51,717 nucleotides of DNA from CAYJBP01 sp964372025 (lineage in GTDB: Bacteria > Bacillota > Dehalobacteriia > UBA4068), in NCBI GenBank assembly GCA_964372025.1, contig CAYJPF010000005.1, positions 1-51,717 on the forward strand, read 5' to 3'. Position numbers and translations under genes: made by a program. How positions within the stretch are numbered: position 1 is the first letter of the stretch; every line of letters starts with the position of its first letter. The notes beneath the pieces were generated by a model. The model was not told the origin of the DNA and ran no database searches. It was given only the letters and a program-made list of their open reading frames with translations. Of this stretch, positions 40,333 to 49,200 are shown one piece after another.

Positions 40333-41004
40333 CTACTCCTTTTCCTGTAAAAAAAATTGGCCTTTATTATCTAAGCCGGCAATAAATACTTGCCGATAAT
40401 CATCAATCTTAAGCCGCTTAAGTTGCTCGCTTAGCCATTTAAAATCATGGCCGCTATTTTGCAATGTTTGGCTATTTATGCGCCCATCCTGAATAAAAAT
40501 CTCGGATGGTTTTTCGGCTGCAATCGCTAAACCAAGCTCCTCTAGCTGCACATTTCTTTTGGCAGTTTTAGGGAAAATGCTAATCTGACCATCGGTTTCC
40601 ATCACAATCGTATCCAATTCGGTAAGGTCAAAATAGCCCTGGGCACGGCATAATTCGGTGATATCATTAATATTTAGGCGTAAACGGCGCATTTGTTTTT
40701 GCTGCAAGTTGCCATTACTCATCACAATTTCCGGTTTGCCACAAATTATCCGCCTAAAACGTGGGCTTTTTAGATTAAGCAAAGAAATAATAATTTCCAG
40801 CAACATCAAGGTAAGGATGGGAATTAAGCTAACCATTAGAGGCAAAGTATTACTTTGCATGGCCAAAGAAGCAATTTCCGAAATGATTAAAATAAGCACA
40901 AACTCATAGGGTTGCAACTGCCCTAGCTGGCGTTTGCCCATTAAGCGCATGGCTGCGAGGGTAAATAGATATAAAAAAATGCTTCGCAGCATGATTAATG
41001 TCAT
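40333..41004 (-). CDS. DUF421 (YetF-like) membrane protein
   Basis: A 223-residue protein with three N-terminal TM segments followed by a soluble YetF-like domain. MRLMGKRQLGQLQPYEFVLILIISEIAS and CGKPEIVMSNGNLQQKQMRRLRLNINDITELCRAQGYFDLTELDTIVMETDGQISIFPK are very typical of DUF421. YetF-type proteins have been linked to spore germination in Bacilli. Here it heads the DUF421-DUF4363-spoVAC-AD-AE operon. Confidence 0.9.
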   Translation of the reverse strand: MTLIMLRSIFLYLFTLAAMRLMGKRQLGQLQPYEFVLILIISEIASLAMQSNTLPLMVSLIPILTLMLLEIIISLLNLKSPRFRRIICGKPEIVMSNGNLQQKQMRRLRLNINDITELCRAQGYFDLTELDTIVMETDGQISIFPKTAKRNVQLEELGLAIAAEKPSEIFIQDGRINSQTLQNSGHDFKWLSEQLKRLKIDDYRQVFIAGLDNKGQFFLQEKE

Positions 41005-41057
41005 AAAATCCCCCTATTAATAATTATTTGCTTTTTAGGATGTACAATTTGATTTAA

Positions 41058-41074
41058 TAGTATGCAATAGTATG
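41058..41074 (-). promoter_or_regulatory. Candidate sigma-G promoter with duplicated -10 box
   Basis: On the minus strand TGCATACTAT occurs twice in tandem, giving CATACTA at 41074-41068 and 41064-41058. CATACTA is the consensus -10 of the forespore factor sigma-G. A -35 match 17-18 bp upstream is poor (ACATTTA-like). It lies about 55-70 bp before the DUF421 start, and spoVA operons are sigma-G dependent in Bacillus. Confidence 0.55.
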
Positions 41075-41132
41075 CAAAAAAAAGTTTTAAGTAAATGTAT
41101 AAAATTTTTTTATTAATTTACAATATAAGTTA

Positions 41133-41161
41133 TTGCTATTGGCGTGTTTTTCGTGTATAAT
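41133..41161 (+). promoter_or_regulatory. Sigma-A promoter of the bactofilin gene
   Basis: TTGCTA (41133-41138), 17-bp spacer, perfect TATAAT (41156-41161), about 62 bp upstream of the ATG and a GGGAGG site. Confidence 0.65.
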
Positions 41162-41222
41162 AACTATATATTGTGTAGAAAAATTAAGTAATTTGTCATA
41201 ACCACTTAATGGGAGGCATTTA

Positions 41223-41852
41223 ATGAATAGTAGAGATAATTTAAGAAAAGCGGCCAAAGATTTATTTGGCGTGGAAATAGGCAGGCCCGAAGACGAGCTA
41301 AGCATGGGCGGCAATGGTCAGCCGGCCTCGGTTGAGGATATAATTAGCGGCCATACTCGCTCGATTGACGGCCCGCAAATGCCGGAAGTTACCGTGCTTG
41401 AGCCACGTAAGCATACTTCGGTTATTGCCGAGGGTACCAGCATTGTTGGCCGCATTTTAAGCGATGGCCATGTGGAGATTATGGGCAAAGTTGATGGCAA
41501 TATTAATGCCGAGGGCGATGTTACCGTATGCGGTAAAGTAACCGGCGATATTGACGGCGACCATTTAAAAATGTTCTCTTGCCAGGTAAAGGGCAACCTT
41601 ACCGCCGAAAACCGGGTTATTGTTAATGATGAATCAACCATAATTGGCGATATCGCCACCGATAGTATTATCTTTGATGGCAAATTAAAAGGCAATATCA
41701 GCGCTAATCAAACAGCTGTTTTTAATAGCAATTCCTATCTGCTGGGCGATATAACCACCTCTACTCTTTCGATTGATGCCGGCGCGGTAATCAATGGCAT
41801 GGTAAAAACCTATATCGATTATGATGCCAATAGCCCCTTTGAAGATATGTAA
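41223..41852 (+). CDS. Bactofilin (polymer-forming cytoskeletal protein)
   Basis: A 209-residue protein. After a disordered N-terminus (1-65) comes the bactofilin beta-helix: TSVIAEGTSIVGRILSDGHVEIMGKVDGNINAEGDVTVCGKVTGDI and further turns with the hexapeptide-like rhythm V.G.I.A/V.G.L.G. The C-terminus is a short acidic tail. Bactofilins polymerise without nucleotide and organise cell-shape or envelope proteins. It has its own promoter and terminator; the partner is not evident. Confidence 0.9.
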   Translation: MNSRDNLRKAAKDLFGVEIGRPEDELSMGGNGQPASVEDIISGHTRSIDGPQMPEVTVLEPRKHTSVIAEGTSIVGRILSDGHVEIMGKVDGNINAEGDVTVCGKVTGDIDGDHLKMFSCQVKGNLTAENRVIVNDESTIIGDIATDSIIFDGKLKGNISANQTAVFNSNSYLLGDITTSTLSIDAGAVINGMVKTYIDYDANSPFEDM

Positions 41853-41890
41853 ATTAAAGCCTACATTTAAATTCAAAATTAATATATCAA

Positions 41891-41925
41891 AAAAAGCTTG
41901 CCTAAATAATAGGGCAAGCTTTTTT
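41891..41925. terminator. Terminator of the bactofilin gene, probably bidirectional
   Basis: AAGCTTGCC and GGGCAAGCTT form a stem around a short A/T loop, with an A-run before and a T-run after, so it can also serve the convergent gene ending at 41952. Confidence 0.8.
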
Positions 41926-41951
41926 ATGTTTTGATGTTTAGATATTATGTG

Positions 41952-42248
41952 TTAATCCTGATTATCTTGATTATCTTGATTATCTTGATTATCCTGATTA
42001 TATTTACGATGCTGAAATTTTATCCAATAACCGGCCAGCAGGCCATTGGCCAAAAACAAGGCAATCGAAGCCAAAAGCAAATAGGCACCCCAATCTTGAG
42101 TGGCCATAAATTGATCCGGGCTTAGATAAATAAAATTTGGGATCAACCACAGCAAACTTGCCGCTATTAATAGCAAAACAATAGCCGTAATTAAAATAAT
42201 TTGCCAAATATGCTTTTGATTATTACTAAAATGCGGATAAAAAGCCAT
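41952..42248 (-). CDS. Two-TM small membrane protein with NQD tail
   Basis: A 98-residue protein: hydrophobic segments at about 15-37 and 54-75, a short basic stretch and a C-terminal tail of five NQD tripeptides. No family recognised. It follows the DUF3137 gene by 8 nt on the same strand, with its own ribosome site (AGGTGAT) overlapping the preceding stop region, so the pair is probably one operon. Confidence 0.65.
   Translation of the reverse strand: MAFYPHFSNNQKHIWQIILITAIVLLLIAASLLWLIPNFIYLSPDQFMATQDWGAYLLLASIALFLANGLLAGYWIKFQHRKYNQDNQDNQDNQDNQD
41955..42001. repeat. 9-bp tandem repeat encoding NQD tripeptides
   Basis: Five units of GATTATCTT-type 9-mers, the outer ones carrying a C variant, at the 3' end of the small membrane protein gene. 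In-frame unit gain or loss would change only tail length. Confidence 0.8.
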
Positions 42249-42256
42249 TTTATCAC

Positions 42257-43213
42257 CTACTTATCAAAAATAATATCAATAACTGTACAAATATAGCCAA
42301 TTTCGCCTCTTATTTTATCACGTATTGCTTCCAGACCATTTTGGCGCAGCTCATTGGCCGTAACTTCAAAAAAATCATGACCGGTTTGCATACCTATATT
42401 TAAGGTCTGCTTATCAAAAGCCAAAAATAAGCGCCCTTTAAAGGAATTGGCCAGTTTTTCCACTTTTTGGATTAATTCTGGTGTTAACATGCTTAAAGCA
42501 GCATCTACATCATCGGTTTGCAGTACAAAACGATTATTAAAATCGGGGTTATCCGTGCCAAAATTACCCATCTCCGGCTTAATATTGGGCACATTTTCCT
42601 TAATTACTAACCAGGTTGGGCAAGGATTTGGCAAATTACAAATCAGCCATTGCCCCTTAAATACAGTATGAATTCGATCCTGACTACCCGATTCGCTGCC
42701 ACTGCTAACCCGCTCTACCCAAAATAAATGTAAATCGCTAAACTTAAAGGCCTGCCCTTTATGCTTGGCATCAATATAATCGCTACCATCGGCAGATCGC
42801 CAGCCTTCAATGATTTTTAATTTATTAATTATATCTGTTGGAACTTTTCGGTATTTATTATACCTAATTAAATCCACATACTCTTTTAATAGATGATAAG
42901 CCACCTGATTGCTAATTAGCGATTTAAGCAGGCCTCGATATTTGCCACCCCTAAAAAAACCAATTATCATTATTACCGAGGCCGCCATTGTGGCATAAAA
43001 AACATAATTACCAACATAGCTAAAATCTTGCAAGATTAATTCGGTCTCAAAAGATGTATACATAAAGATAAACAAGATAATAAAAAGCACCAAGCCAATA
43101 CCTGCCATCATATTGCAAGCTTTAATTTTAGCAAGCAGCCGATCAATTTGCTTTTGCAAATCCTGCTCTTGTTGATCTTTTTCATCTAAATGTTCATTTA
43201 AATAGTCTTGCAT
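42257..43213 (-). CDS. DUF3137-domain membrane protein
   Basis: A 318-residue protein. The N-terminal 30 residues are a charged coiled coil (LNEHLDEKDQQEQDLQKQI). Two TM helices at about 35-53 and 69-86 are followed by a large cytoplasmic domain. FKGQWLICNLPNPCPTWLVI, DNPDFNNRFVLQTDDVDAAL and FKGRLFLAFDKQTLNIGM are typical of DUF3137 (F.G......F......VE...F...F.V...D...A...LTP). Function unknown. A GGAGG site precedes the ATG. Confidence 0.8.
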   Translation of the reverse strand: MQDYLNEHLDEKDQQEQDLQKQIDRLLAKIKACNMMAGIGLVLFIILFIFMYTSFETELILQDFSYVGNYVFYATMAASVIMIIGFFRGGKYRGLLKSLISNQVAYHLLKEYVDLIRYNKYRKVPTDIINKLKIIEGWRSADGSDYIDAKHKGQAFKFSDLHLFWVERVSSGSESGSQDRIHTVFKGQWLICNLPNPCPTWLVIKENVPNIKPEMGNFGTDNPDFNNRFVLQTDDVDAALSMLTPELIQKVEKLANSFKGRLFLAFDKQTLNIGMQTGHDFFEVTANELRQNGLEAIRDKIRGEIGYICTVIDIIFDK

Positions 43214-43397
43214 GGGCCAACCTCCAATTCTGCAACTTAATATTAGCTTTTTGATTAGATTATTTATTAATTTAATTATAACATAATTTCCACTTAATTA
43301 GCAAGTTTAATTAAGCCCGGATTACTATATTTAACAAGTCTTTTCGGGCCTCATTTTGCATATTTTAGTATATAAACATAAGCTTAGGCGGATTACT

Positions 43398-44906
43398 ATG
43401 ATAAAAAAAGAACAGGGCTTATTAATGGGCACCATATTTTTATTATGCTCGAATATTTTTGTTAAGGGTTTAGGCTTTGCTTATCGGATGATTATCACCC
43501 GCCTAATTGGGGTGGAAGGCATGGGCTTAATCGAGATGATCACCCCTTTATACTCCTTTTTGCTGGTGATAGCCGGCCTTGGCTTGCAGCTTGCTTTATC
43601 ACAAAGCACCGCCGCCAAGCGCCAAAATAGTGGCAGCGATTTTTATACCGCCCGCAAAATATTGCTGATATCAGGCGCCATAATTAGCCTTAGCGCTTTT
43701 ATTTTTGCGCCCCTCATCATCGATCATTTTGCTTCCGACAGGCGCATTTACTTAGGCTTTGTAGCTATCCTGCCTGCTGTTTTTATAATTAGCGCCGCCT
43801 CGGCCTATCGTGGCTATTTGCAGGGCAATAAGCAAATTGCGGCCTTAGGCAGCAGCCAGGCGGTAGAGCAAAGCATCCGCTTTATTTGTGGTATTTATTT
43901 GATTAGCCGCCTGGGCAATCTTAGCCTAGAGCAGGCGGTAGCCGGTGCATCCTATGCCACGGTTTTAGGCGAATTGGCCGGCTTTTTATACCTGATATTT
44001 TTTATGCGCCATTTAGGAGCACCACCCAAGCTGGCTTTTAATCGTCAAAAGGCCGCTTCCCTGCTCCATTTTGGGCTGCCGATTACCTTTGGCCGCTTAG
44101 CTACCAGCATTATCATGATGCTACAGGCGCTATTAATCCCCCTTTGCTTGCAGCAGGCCGGTTGGGATATGCGCGCCGCCACCGAGATGTATGGCCGCCT
44201 AGCCGGCGTTGCCTTAAGCCTAATCCATTTACCGGGGGTTTTTACCTCGGCTTTAGCTATGGCCGTTATGCCGGCCATTGCCGAGCAAAGCAGCGGCAAT
44301 TTATTGCAAGTACGTAGCAATCATGCCTTGCAGGCCTCTACTGTTTTAACTTTACCGGGTATGCTCATCCTATTTTTTCTGGCCGAACCCCTATGCAGCC
44401 TGCTTTTTGATGCCCCACTTGCCGCCCCAATTTTACAAATACTTAGCATTGGCGGTTGCTTTTTTCATCCACTTATCACCCTATCCAGCATTCTTCAGGG
44501 CTTAGGCGAGGTAAAAGCCCTTTTAATCAATAATATCCTGGCCGGTATAATTTTAGTTGTGGCCATTCTAATTTTGGTGCCACGCAGCTATCTGGGCATA
44601 TACGGGGCGGCAATTGCTATCAATGCTTGCTGGATTAGCGGTTTTATCTTTAACTTGGTGCATTTTTTGCATATCAGCAGATTAAAACTTAATTGGCATG
44701 ATATTATTGGCAAGCCATTTGCAATTATGCTGCTAAGCGGCCTAATTTTTTATTTTAGCCGCAACTACTTGCCAATTTTAAACCAGCCAGCAGCCCTATC
44801 GCAAATCATCAGCCAATCAATATATTTAGGCTTGCTTTATTTTGGCGGTTTAGCGATGGTTAAAGGGCTAAGCATTGGCCTATGGCGGCGAATTCGCCCT
44901 AAATAA
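43398..44906 (+). CDS. spoVB: SpoVB-like MOP-family lipid flippase
   Basis: The start is the ATG at 43398, with weak AGGCGG upstream; a TTG 42 nt earlier has no ribosome site. The 502-residue product has about 14 TM segments. LMGTIFLLCSNIFVKGLGFAYRMIITRLIGVEGMGLIEMITPLYSFLLVIAGLGLQLALSQ and FIISAASAYRGYLQGNKQ are close to stage V sporulation protein B and other polysaccharide-lipid flippases. SpoVB-type proteins flip lipid-linked peptidoglycan precursors for cortex synthesis. Other MurJ/Wzx-like roles remain possible. Confidence 0.87.
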   Translation: MIKKEQGLLMGTIFLLCSNIFVKGLGFAYRMIITRLIGVEGMGLIEMITPLYSFLLVIAGLGLQLALSQSTAAKRQNSGSDFYTARKILLISGAIISLSAFIFAPLIIDHFASDRRIYLGFVAILPAVFIISAASAYRGYLQGNKQIAALGSSQAVEQSIRFICGIYLISRLGNLSLEQAVAGASYATVLGELAGFLYLIFFMRHLGAPPKLAFNRQKAASLLHFGLPITFGRLATSIIMMLQALLIPLCLQQAGWDMRAATEMYGRLAGVALSLIHLPGVFTSALAMAVMPAIAEQSSGNLLQVRSNHALQASTVLTLPGMLILFFLAEPLCSLLFDAPLAAPILQILSIGGCFFHPLITLSSILQGLGEVKALLINNILAGIILVVAILILVPRSYLGIYGAAIAINACWISGFIFNLVHFLHISRLKLNWHDIIGKPFAIMLLSGLIFYFSRNYLPILNQPAALSQIISQSIYLGLLYFGGLAMVKGLSIGLWRRIRPK

Positions 44907-44969
44907 AGCTTTATTTTTGGCCAAAAAGATGCTATAATAGTAGCAAAAAAGAGGTTATTGAGGTTATTT

Positions 44970-45551
44970 ATGAAAAGTCATTTTTTTGCCTATTTATCCC
45001 GGATGCGCCTGATTAAGCGCTGGAGCCTAATGCGCAATATCGAAACCGAAAATATTGCCGAGCATAGCCTGCAAGTAGCGATGATTGCCCATGCCCTTTG
45101 TTTAATCAGCAAGCATCAATTTAATAGCGATATTGATGAAAAAGAGCTGGTAATGATGGCGCTATATCATGATACGGCCGAGGTTTTAATCGGCGATTTG
45201 CCCACCCCGGTTAAATATTTTAACCCTAAGATTAAGGAATCCTATGGATATATCGAGGATGTGGCCAAGCAAAACTTGCTAAAAATGTTGCCCGATTGGC
45301 TGGCTAAAGAGTATCAGCCTTTATTTTTTGTTGACGAAAGCACACAAAAATATCGGCTACTTAAAGCAGCCGATAAAATTTCCGCTTATATTAAATGTGT
45401 GGAAGAAAGCAGTGCCGGCAATGGCGAGTTTACCAAAGCCCAAAAAAGTATTCGCGCCGAAATCGATAAATATCAAGATTTACCGGCAGTTGGCTATTTT
45501 ATGGACAACTATGCCCCAAGCTTTAGCAAAACCTTGGACGAATTAGGCTAG
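44970..45551 (+). CDS. yfbR: YfbR-type HD-domain 5'-deoxynucleotidase
   Basis: The ATG at 44970 follows GAGG by 6 nt; a TTG four codons earlier is less likely. The 193-residue HD-domain phosphohydrolase has RWSLMRNIETENIAEHSLQVAMIAHAL, LYHDTAEVLIGDLPTPVKYF and AADKISAYIKCVEE, which are the signature of the YfbR 5'-deoxynucleotidase family (dNMP dephosphorylation). Metal ligands H in AEH.., HD and D in AADK are all present. Confidence 0.92.
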   Translation: MKSHFFAYLSRMRLIKRWSLMRNIETENIAEHSLQVAMIAHALCLISKHQFNSDIDEKELVMMALYHDTAEVLIGDLPTPVKYFNPKIKESYGYIEDVAKQNLLKMLPDWLAKEYQPLFFVDESTQKYRLLKAADKISAYIKCVEESSAGNGEFTKAQKSIRAEIDKYQDLPAVGYFMDNYAPSFSKTLDELG

Positions 45552-45552
45552 C

Positions 45553-46242
45553 CTAAAATACATAATTAGCTAATCCATATAAAATAGCTAAATGGCCAAT
45601 ATAAAAAATATAGAAAAACCAGCGCGAGCCCGGCCCTCTTTGGCCATTATACAGGTAAAGAAAAGGCAAAGCCAAAACAGCCAAACCTTGCAAATAAGGA
45701 AAATCAAAGCCCTCTACCAGGCCGGATATCCCCTCGGCAATAAAAAAGGAATTGATGGCTAACCAGCTTAAGGCCAGCTTCCAAAACTTATCATAAAAAA
45801 TATGGGCGCTTAAAATCATCAAAATGCCATAAAAGCCGTATTCCACATTTACAAATTCGGCGATAAAGCAAATAATAAAGCAAGAAGCAATTTTGGCGCT
45901 GATTATCCAATCATTCTCCCATAAAATAATGGCAATTAAACCCAAGCTAAGCGTAAAAAAGATATTAAAAAAGTCATTACTTAGAAAAATTTGATAAGGG
46001 AATTGAATTATAACCCCAAAAATTAAAAGCCGATACAGATATTTTTGCTTATTGGTGGTATGCCTAAAACCATTGGCAATTAAAAATGCAAAAATAGGCA
46101 TGGCCAAACGGCCAAAGCCTTGTAATAAATTATATTGCCAAGGGGTAAGAACTTCAAAAATAAAGGCAAAGTGGCTGGCCAGCATCGAAATGCAGGCGAA
46201 AATTTTTAATTGAAACGAATTCCATACTTTTAATTTATCCAT
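45553..46242 (-). CDS. TraX-family membrane protein
   Basis: A 229-residue, about eight-TM protein. FQLKIFACISMLASHFAFIF, GRLAMPIFAFLIANGFRHTTNKQKYLYRLLIFGVIIQFPY and YYIGHL-type YIGHLAILYGL follow the TraX family (FxxKxxAxxxMxxDHxG....RIAFPIFAFLLVEGF.HT). The typical acidic residue after MxxDH is changed here to Ser-His. TraX from the F plasmid acetylates pilin; chromosomal Firmicute homologues have unknown acyltransferase-like roles. It converges on yfbR with a 1-nt gap and no terminator. Confidence 0.87.
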   Translation of the reverse strand: MDKLKVWNSFQLKIFACISMLASHFAFIFEVLTPWQYNLLQGFGRLAMPIFAFLIANGFRHTTNKQKYLYRLLIFGVIIQFPYQIFLSNDFFNIFFTLSLGLIAIILWENDWIISAKIASCFIICFIAEFVNVEYGFYGILMILSAHIFYDKFWKLALSWLAINSFFIAEGISGLVEGFDFPYLQGLAVLALPFLYLYNGQRGPGSRWFFYIFYIGHLAILYGLANYVF

Positions 46243-46318
46243 AAAAGTTAAAATTCTCTAAAAAAGGCAAGTTTCCTTTTTTAATTTTTTTTATACTAAA
46301 ATAATTTGCGAGGTTTAA

Positions 46319-46978
46319 ATGAATAATAAATCAAAACTACTGATTTTTGATATGGATAATACCCTAATTCATTCCCATATCGACTTTGCTTTAATGAAAT
46401 CTGAAAGCTGCCAACTTTTGCGCAATTTTGGCTTAGAACCAGATGAAAATTTACCAATTGCTCAAATCTTGGCCGATTTTAAGCGCAATCTACAATTACC
46501 ACCGGCTTTAGAAGAGCAAATTTGGCAAGTTATCGGCCAAATTGAATTGGATGGCCTAATTAATGCTAGTTTAGAAGGCGATATTATGCCAATCCTTAAC
46601 ACCCTTAAAGAGCAATGCCATTTGCTGGTTTTAACCAATAATCTAGGCACTGCCGCCGCTACTGCCCTAGGCAAGCTGGGCTTAAAGCCCTATTTCGAGC
46701 ATATTTTTGGCCGTGGTCAAGTAAGCGAGCTAAAACCAAGCCCACAAGGATTAGCCGAAATTATCCGGCTTTATCCTCAAATTAGCAAAAAGCAAATGGC
46801 TGTTATCGGCGATGCGGCAATTGATTATCAGGCAGCAAAGGGCTGTGGCCTAAAATTTATTGCCTATAATGGCAGCCGTGCCGAAGCCTGGCAAGATAAA
46901 GGTTTAAAGCCCGATTTAGAATTAAACACCTGGTCGAACGCTTGCATCAAACCTATTTTGGAATTAATTAAGGAGTAA
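46319..46978 (+). CDS. HAD-family phosphatase (phosphoglycolate phosphatase-like)
   Basis: A 219-residue HAD hydrolase with all four motifs: FDMDNTLIHSH (catalytic Asp pair), LVLTNN (motif II Thr), ELKPSPQG (Lys) and VIGDAAIDYQAAKGCG (acidic motif IV). A helical cap (about 20-85) makes it a subclass I Gph/PGMB-like enzyme. The substrate is not predictable. GAGG precedes the ATG, and the protease gene follows after 3 nt, so they form an operon. Confidence 0.88.
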   Translation: MNNKSKLLIFDMDNTLIHSHIDFALMKSESCQLLRNFGLEPDENLPIAQILADFKRNLQLPPALEEQIWQVIGQIELDGLINASLEGDIMPILNTLKEQCHLLVLTNNLGTAAATALGKLGLKPYFEHIFGRGQVSELKPSPQGLAEIIRLYPQISKKQMAVIGDAAIDYQAAKGCGLKFIAYNGSRAEAWQDKGLKPDLELNTWSNACIKPILELIKE

Positions 46979-46981
46979 ATA

Positions 46982-47854
46982 ATGGCCAAATACTGGATAA
47001 AAGAACGCTATCATGCCCCCACCGAACCAATAATTTTTGATGATGATTTAATAATCGAAGCAGATGCCGAAGCCGAGGAGAATCAATTTTGGCAAACCAT
47101 CAACCCCGATCAGCTAGATGACTTAGAGCTGGCCGAAATCAAAGAGCTTAATCAATTAGAGGGCGAATTAACAATTAGCGAAACTAAAATCAAGCTTTTT
47201 TTAGGCGGCGGCCTTTTGGCTTTAATTGCCTTAATTGGTATGCTAAGCTGGAGTTTTGCCCCTTATTGGCAAAATAGCATCCCCGATTATAGTTTTTTAA
47301 ATCAGGCAGAAGTGCTGGCCGATAATCAAGTTTTTCAGCAATGGCAAGCGGCTGTGGTTAGCATCGAGGGGGCTAATGGCAATGGTAGTGGCTTTAATAT
47401 TGCCGCCAATGGCCTAATCATCAGCAATCGGCATGTGGTGGAGGATAATACGGCAATTACAATTAGCTTTCCCGATGGCACAATTTTTCAGGCTGCCAAT
47501 TGGCAATATATTGGCGATTATGATTTGGCAATTTGCAGCTTAAACAGCCAAGATTTACCCTATGCCAAGCTTGCCGCAAGCAGCGAGCTTGATAATCAGC
47601 AATATATTTTTATCGGTAGCCCCTTAGGCTTTGATTGGGTAATTTCCGAGGCCAGCTTAATCGAAGCTAATCAAGATACCCTGGTTTTTGATGGCCCGGT
47701 ACGTGCCGGTTCTTCCGGCAGCCCGCTTTTTAATAGCGATGGCGAGGTGATTGGGGTGGTATATGGCCATTTATCCACCGATGCCAATACCGGCTTAGCC
47801 GTGCCGATTATGGTTTTACAGGAATATTTAGCCGAGTATGGATATCGGCCTTGA
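46982..47854 (+). CDS. Membrane-anchored trypsin-like serine protease (no PDZ)
   Basis: A 290-residue protein. The N-terminal 70 residues are very acidic and cytoplasmic, TM 71-92, then an extracytoplasmic S1C-type protease domain. The catalytic triad is visible: His in LIISNRHVVED, Asp in GDYDLAIC, Ser in GPVRAGSSGSPLFN. Unlike HtrA/DegP there is no PDZ domain: the protein ends shortly after the protease core (VPIMVLQEYLAEYG). The substrate is unknown; likely a cell-surface or intermembrane quality-control or signalling protease. Confidence 0.87.
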   Translation: MAKYWIKERYHAPTEPIIFDDDLIIEADAEAEENQFWQTINPDQLDDLELAEIKELNQLEGELTISETKIKLFLGGGLLALIALIGMLSWSFAPYWQNSIPDYSFLNQAEVLADNQVFQQWQAAVVSIEGANGNGSGFNIAANGLIISNRHVVEDNTAITISFPDGTIFQAANWQYIGDYDLAICSLNSQDLPYAKLAASSELDNQQYIFIGSPLGFDWVISEASLIEANQDTLVFDGPVRAGSSGSPLFNSDGEVIGVVYGHLSTDANTGLAVPIMVLQEYLAEYGYRP

Positions 47855-47879
47855 CGTATTGGTTATTTTAAATTATAAT
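47851..47879 (+). promoter_or_regulatory. Sigma-A promoter of the lysA cluster
   Basis: TTGACG (47851-47856), 17-bp spacer, TATAAT (47874-47879). The -35 overlaps the protease stop codon. It is the only strong promoter seen before lysA-tmk-holB. Confidence 0.75.
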
Positions 47880-47931
47880 ATATCAGTATAAATAGTTTTA
47901 AGTTAAATTTAGCGCTAAAGGAGAATTAATC

Positions 47932-49188
47932 ATGAGCTTAACCAAACCCGTCCCTCTCAGCACCGAAAAATTAAAAGAAATTGCAGCTAAATACGGCACA
48001 CCTTGCCATATTTACTTAGAAGAACCTATTCGTCAAAATGCTCGCGAACTGGTAAAGGCCTTTAGTTGGGCACCCGGTTTTAAAGAGTATTTTGCGGTAA
48101 AAGCTTTGCCCAATCCCCATATCCTTAAAATTTTAAAAGAGGAAGGCTTTGGTAGCGATTGTAGCTCTTTGCCGGAATTAATTTTGTCCGAAAAAGTAGG
48201 CATTACCGGCGAAAATATTTGTTTTACATCCAATGATACCCCTGCTCATGAATATCAAAAGGCGCTGGAATTAGGGGCAATTATCAATTTAGATGATATT
48301 AGCCATATCCCCTATTTGGAAAAAATCAGTGCTTTGCCGGAATTAATTTCCTGCCGCTATAATCCGGGGCCTTTGCGCTCGGGCGGCAATGAGATTATCG
48401 GCTATCCCGAGCAGGCCAAATACGGCATGACAGGCAATCAAATCCTGCAGGCTTTGGCCGATTGCAAGGAAAAAGGGGTTAAGCGCTTTGGCCTACATAC
48501 GATGATTGTATCCAATGAGCTTAATATCGACTATCTGGTCGAAACCGCCCATATGATGTTTGAATTAGCTGTTTTGATTTATAAGCGTTTGGGCATTGCT
48601 GTGGAATTTGTCAATTTAGGTGGGGGTATTGGTATCCCTTATCAGCCCGGCCAGGCGCGGATTAATTTGGCCGACTTAGGTCAAAAAATTAAAGAGCAAT
48701 ATCAAAATATTCTGGAGCCGGCCGGCCTTAATCAGGTACGTATCAACTTAGAAAGTGGCCGCATGATTACCGGCCCTTATGGCTATTTGCTAACCCGAGC
48801 TATCCATTATAAGGATACTTATAAGCAATATATTGGCGTGGATGCCTGCATGGCCGACTTAATGCGCCCTGCTTTATATGGTTCTTATCATCATATTAGC
48901 GTAATTGGCAAGGATGAGCAAGAGCATAAATATATTTATGATATCACCGGCTCTTTATGCGAAAACAATGATAAATTTGCTATCGATCGCCCCTTGCCCA
49001 AAATCGAAATGGATGATTTGCTTTTGATTCATGATAGCGGTGCGCATGGTTATTCGATGGGCTTTAATTATAATGGTAAGCTGCGCTCTAAGGAATTATT
49101 GGTAAAAGCCGACGGCAGCGTACAGGTAATTCGTCGTGCCGAGACTATTGATGATTATTTTGCAACTTTAGATTTTGACAGCCTTTAG
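47932..49188 (+). CDS. lysA: Diaminopimelate decarboxylase
   Basis: A 418-residue PLP enzyme of alanine racemase fold type III that converts meso-diaminopimelate to lysine. Lys57 in YFAVKALPNP is the PLP Schiff base. FGSDCSSLPELILSE, the HTMIVSN-type segment, the Gly-rich phosphate site NLGGGIGIPY, the ESGRMITGPYG stretch and the C-terminal HDSGAHGYSMGFNYN are all family features. The last reads GAH where GAY is usual. A GGAG ribosome site precedes the ATG. It draws on the same DAP pool as peptidoglycan and spore cortex. Confidence 0.92.
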   Translation: MSLTKPVPLSTEKLKEIAAKYGTPCHIYLEEPIRQNARELVKAFSWAPGFKEYFAVKALPNPHILKILKEEGFGSDCSSLPELILSEKVGITGENICFTSNDTPAHEYQKALELGAIINLDDISHIPYLEKISALPELISCRYNPGPLRSGGNEIIGYPEQAKYGMTGNQILQALADCKEKGVKRFGLHTMIVSNELNIDYLVETAHMMFELAVLIYKRLGIAVEFVNLGGGIGIPYQPGQARINLADLGQKIKEQYQNILEPAGLNQVRINLESGRMITGPYGYLLTRAIHYKDTYKQYIGVDACMADLMRPALYGSYHHISVIGKDEQEHKYIYDITGSLCENNDKFAIDRPLPKIEMDDLLLIHDSGAHGYSMGFNYNGKLRSKELLVKADGSVQVIRRAETIDDYFATLDFDSL

Positions 49189-49200
49189 TAGCGAGGCGAT

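Noticed and set aside
41931..42125. Plus-strand Leu/Ile-rich ORF after the bactofilin gene
   Set aside because: Its hydrophobic run is the reverse reading of the NQD tandem repeat; no ribosome site.
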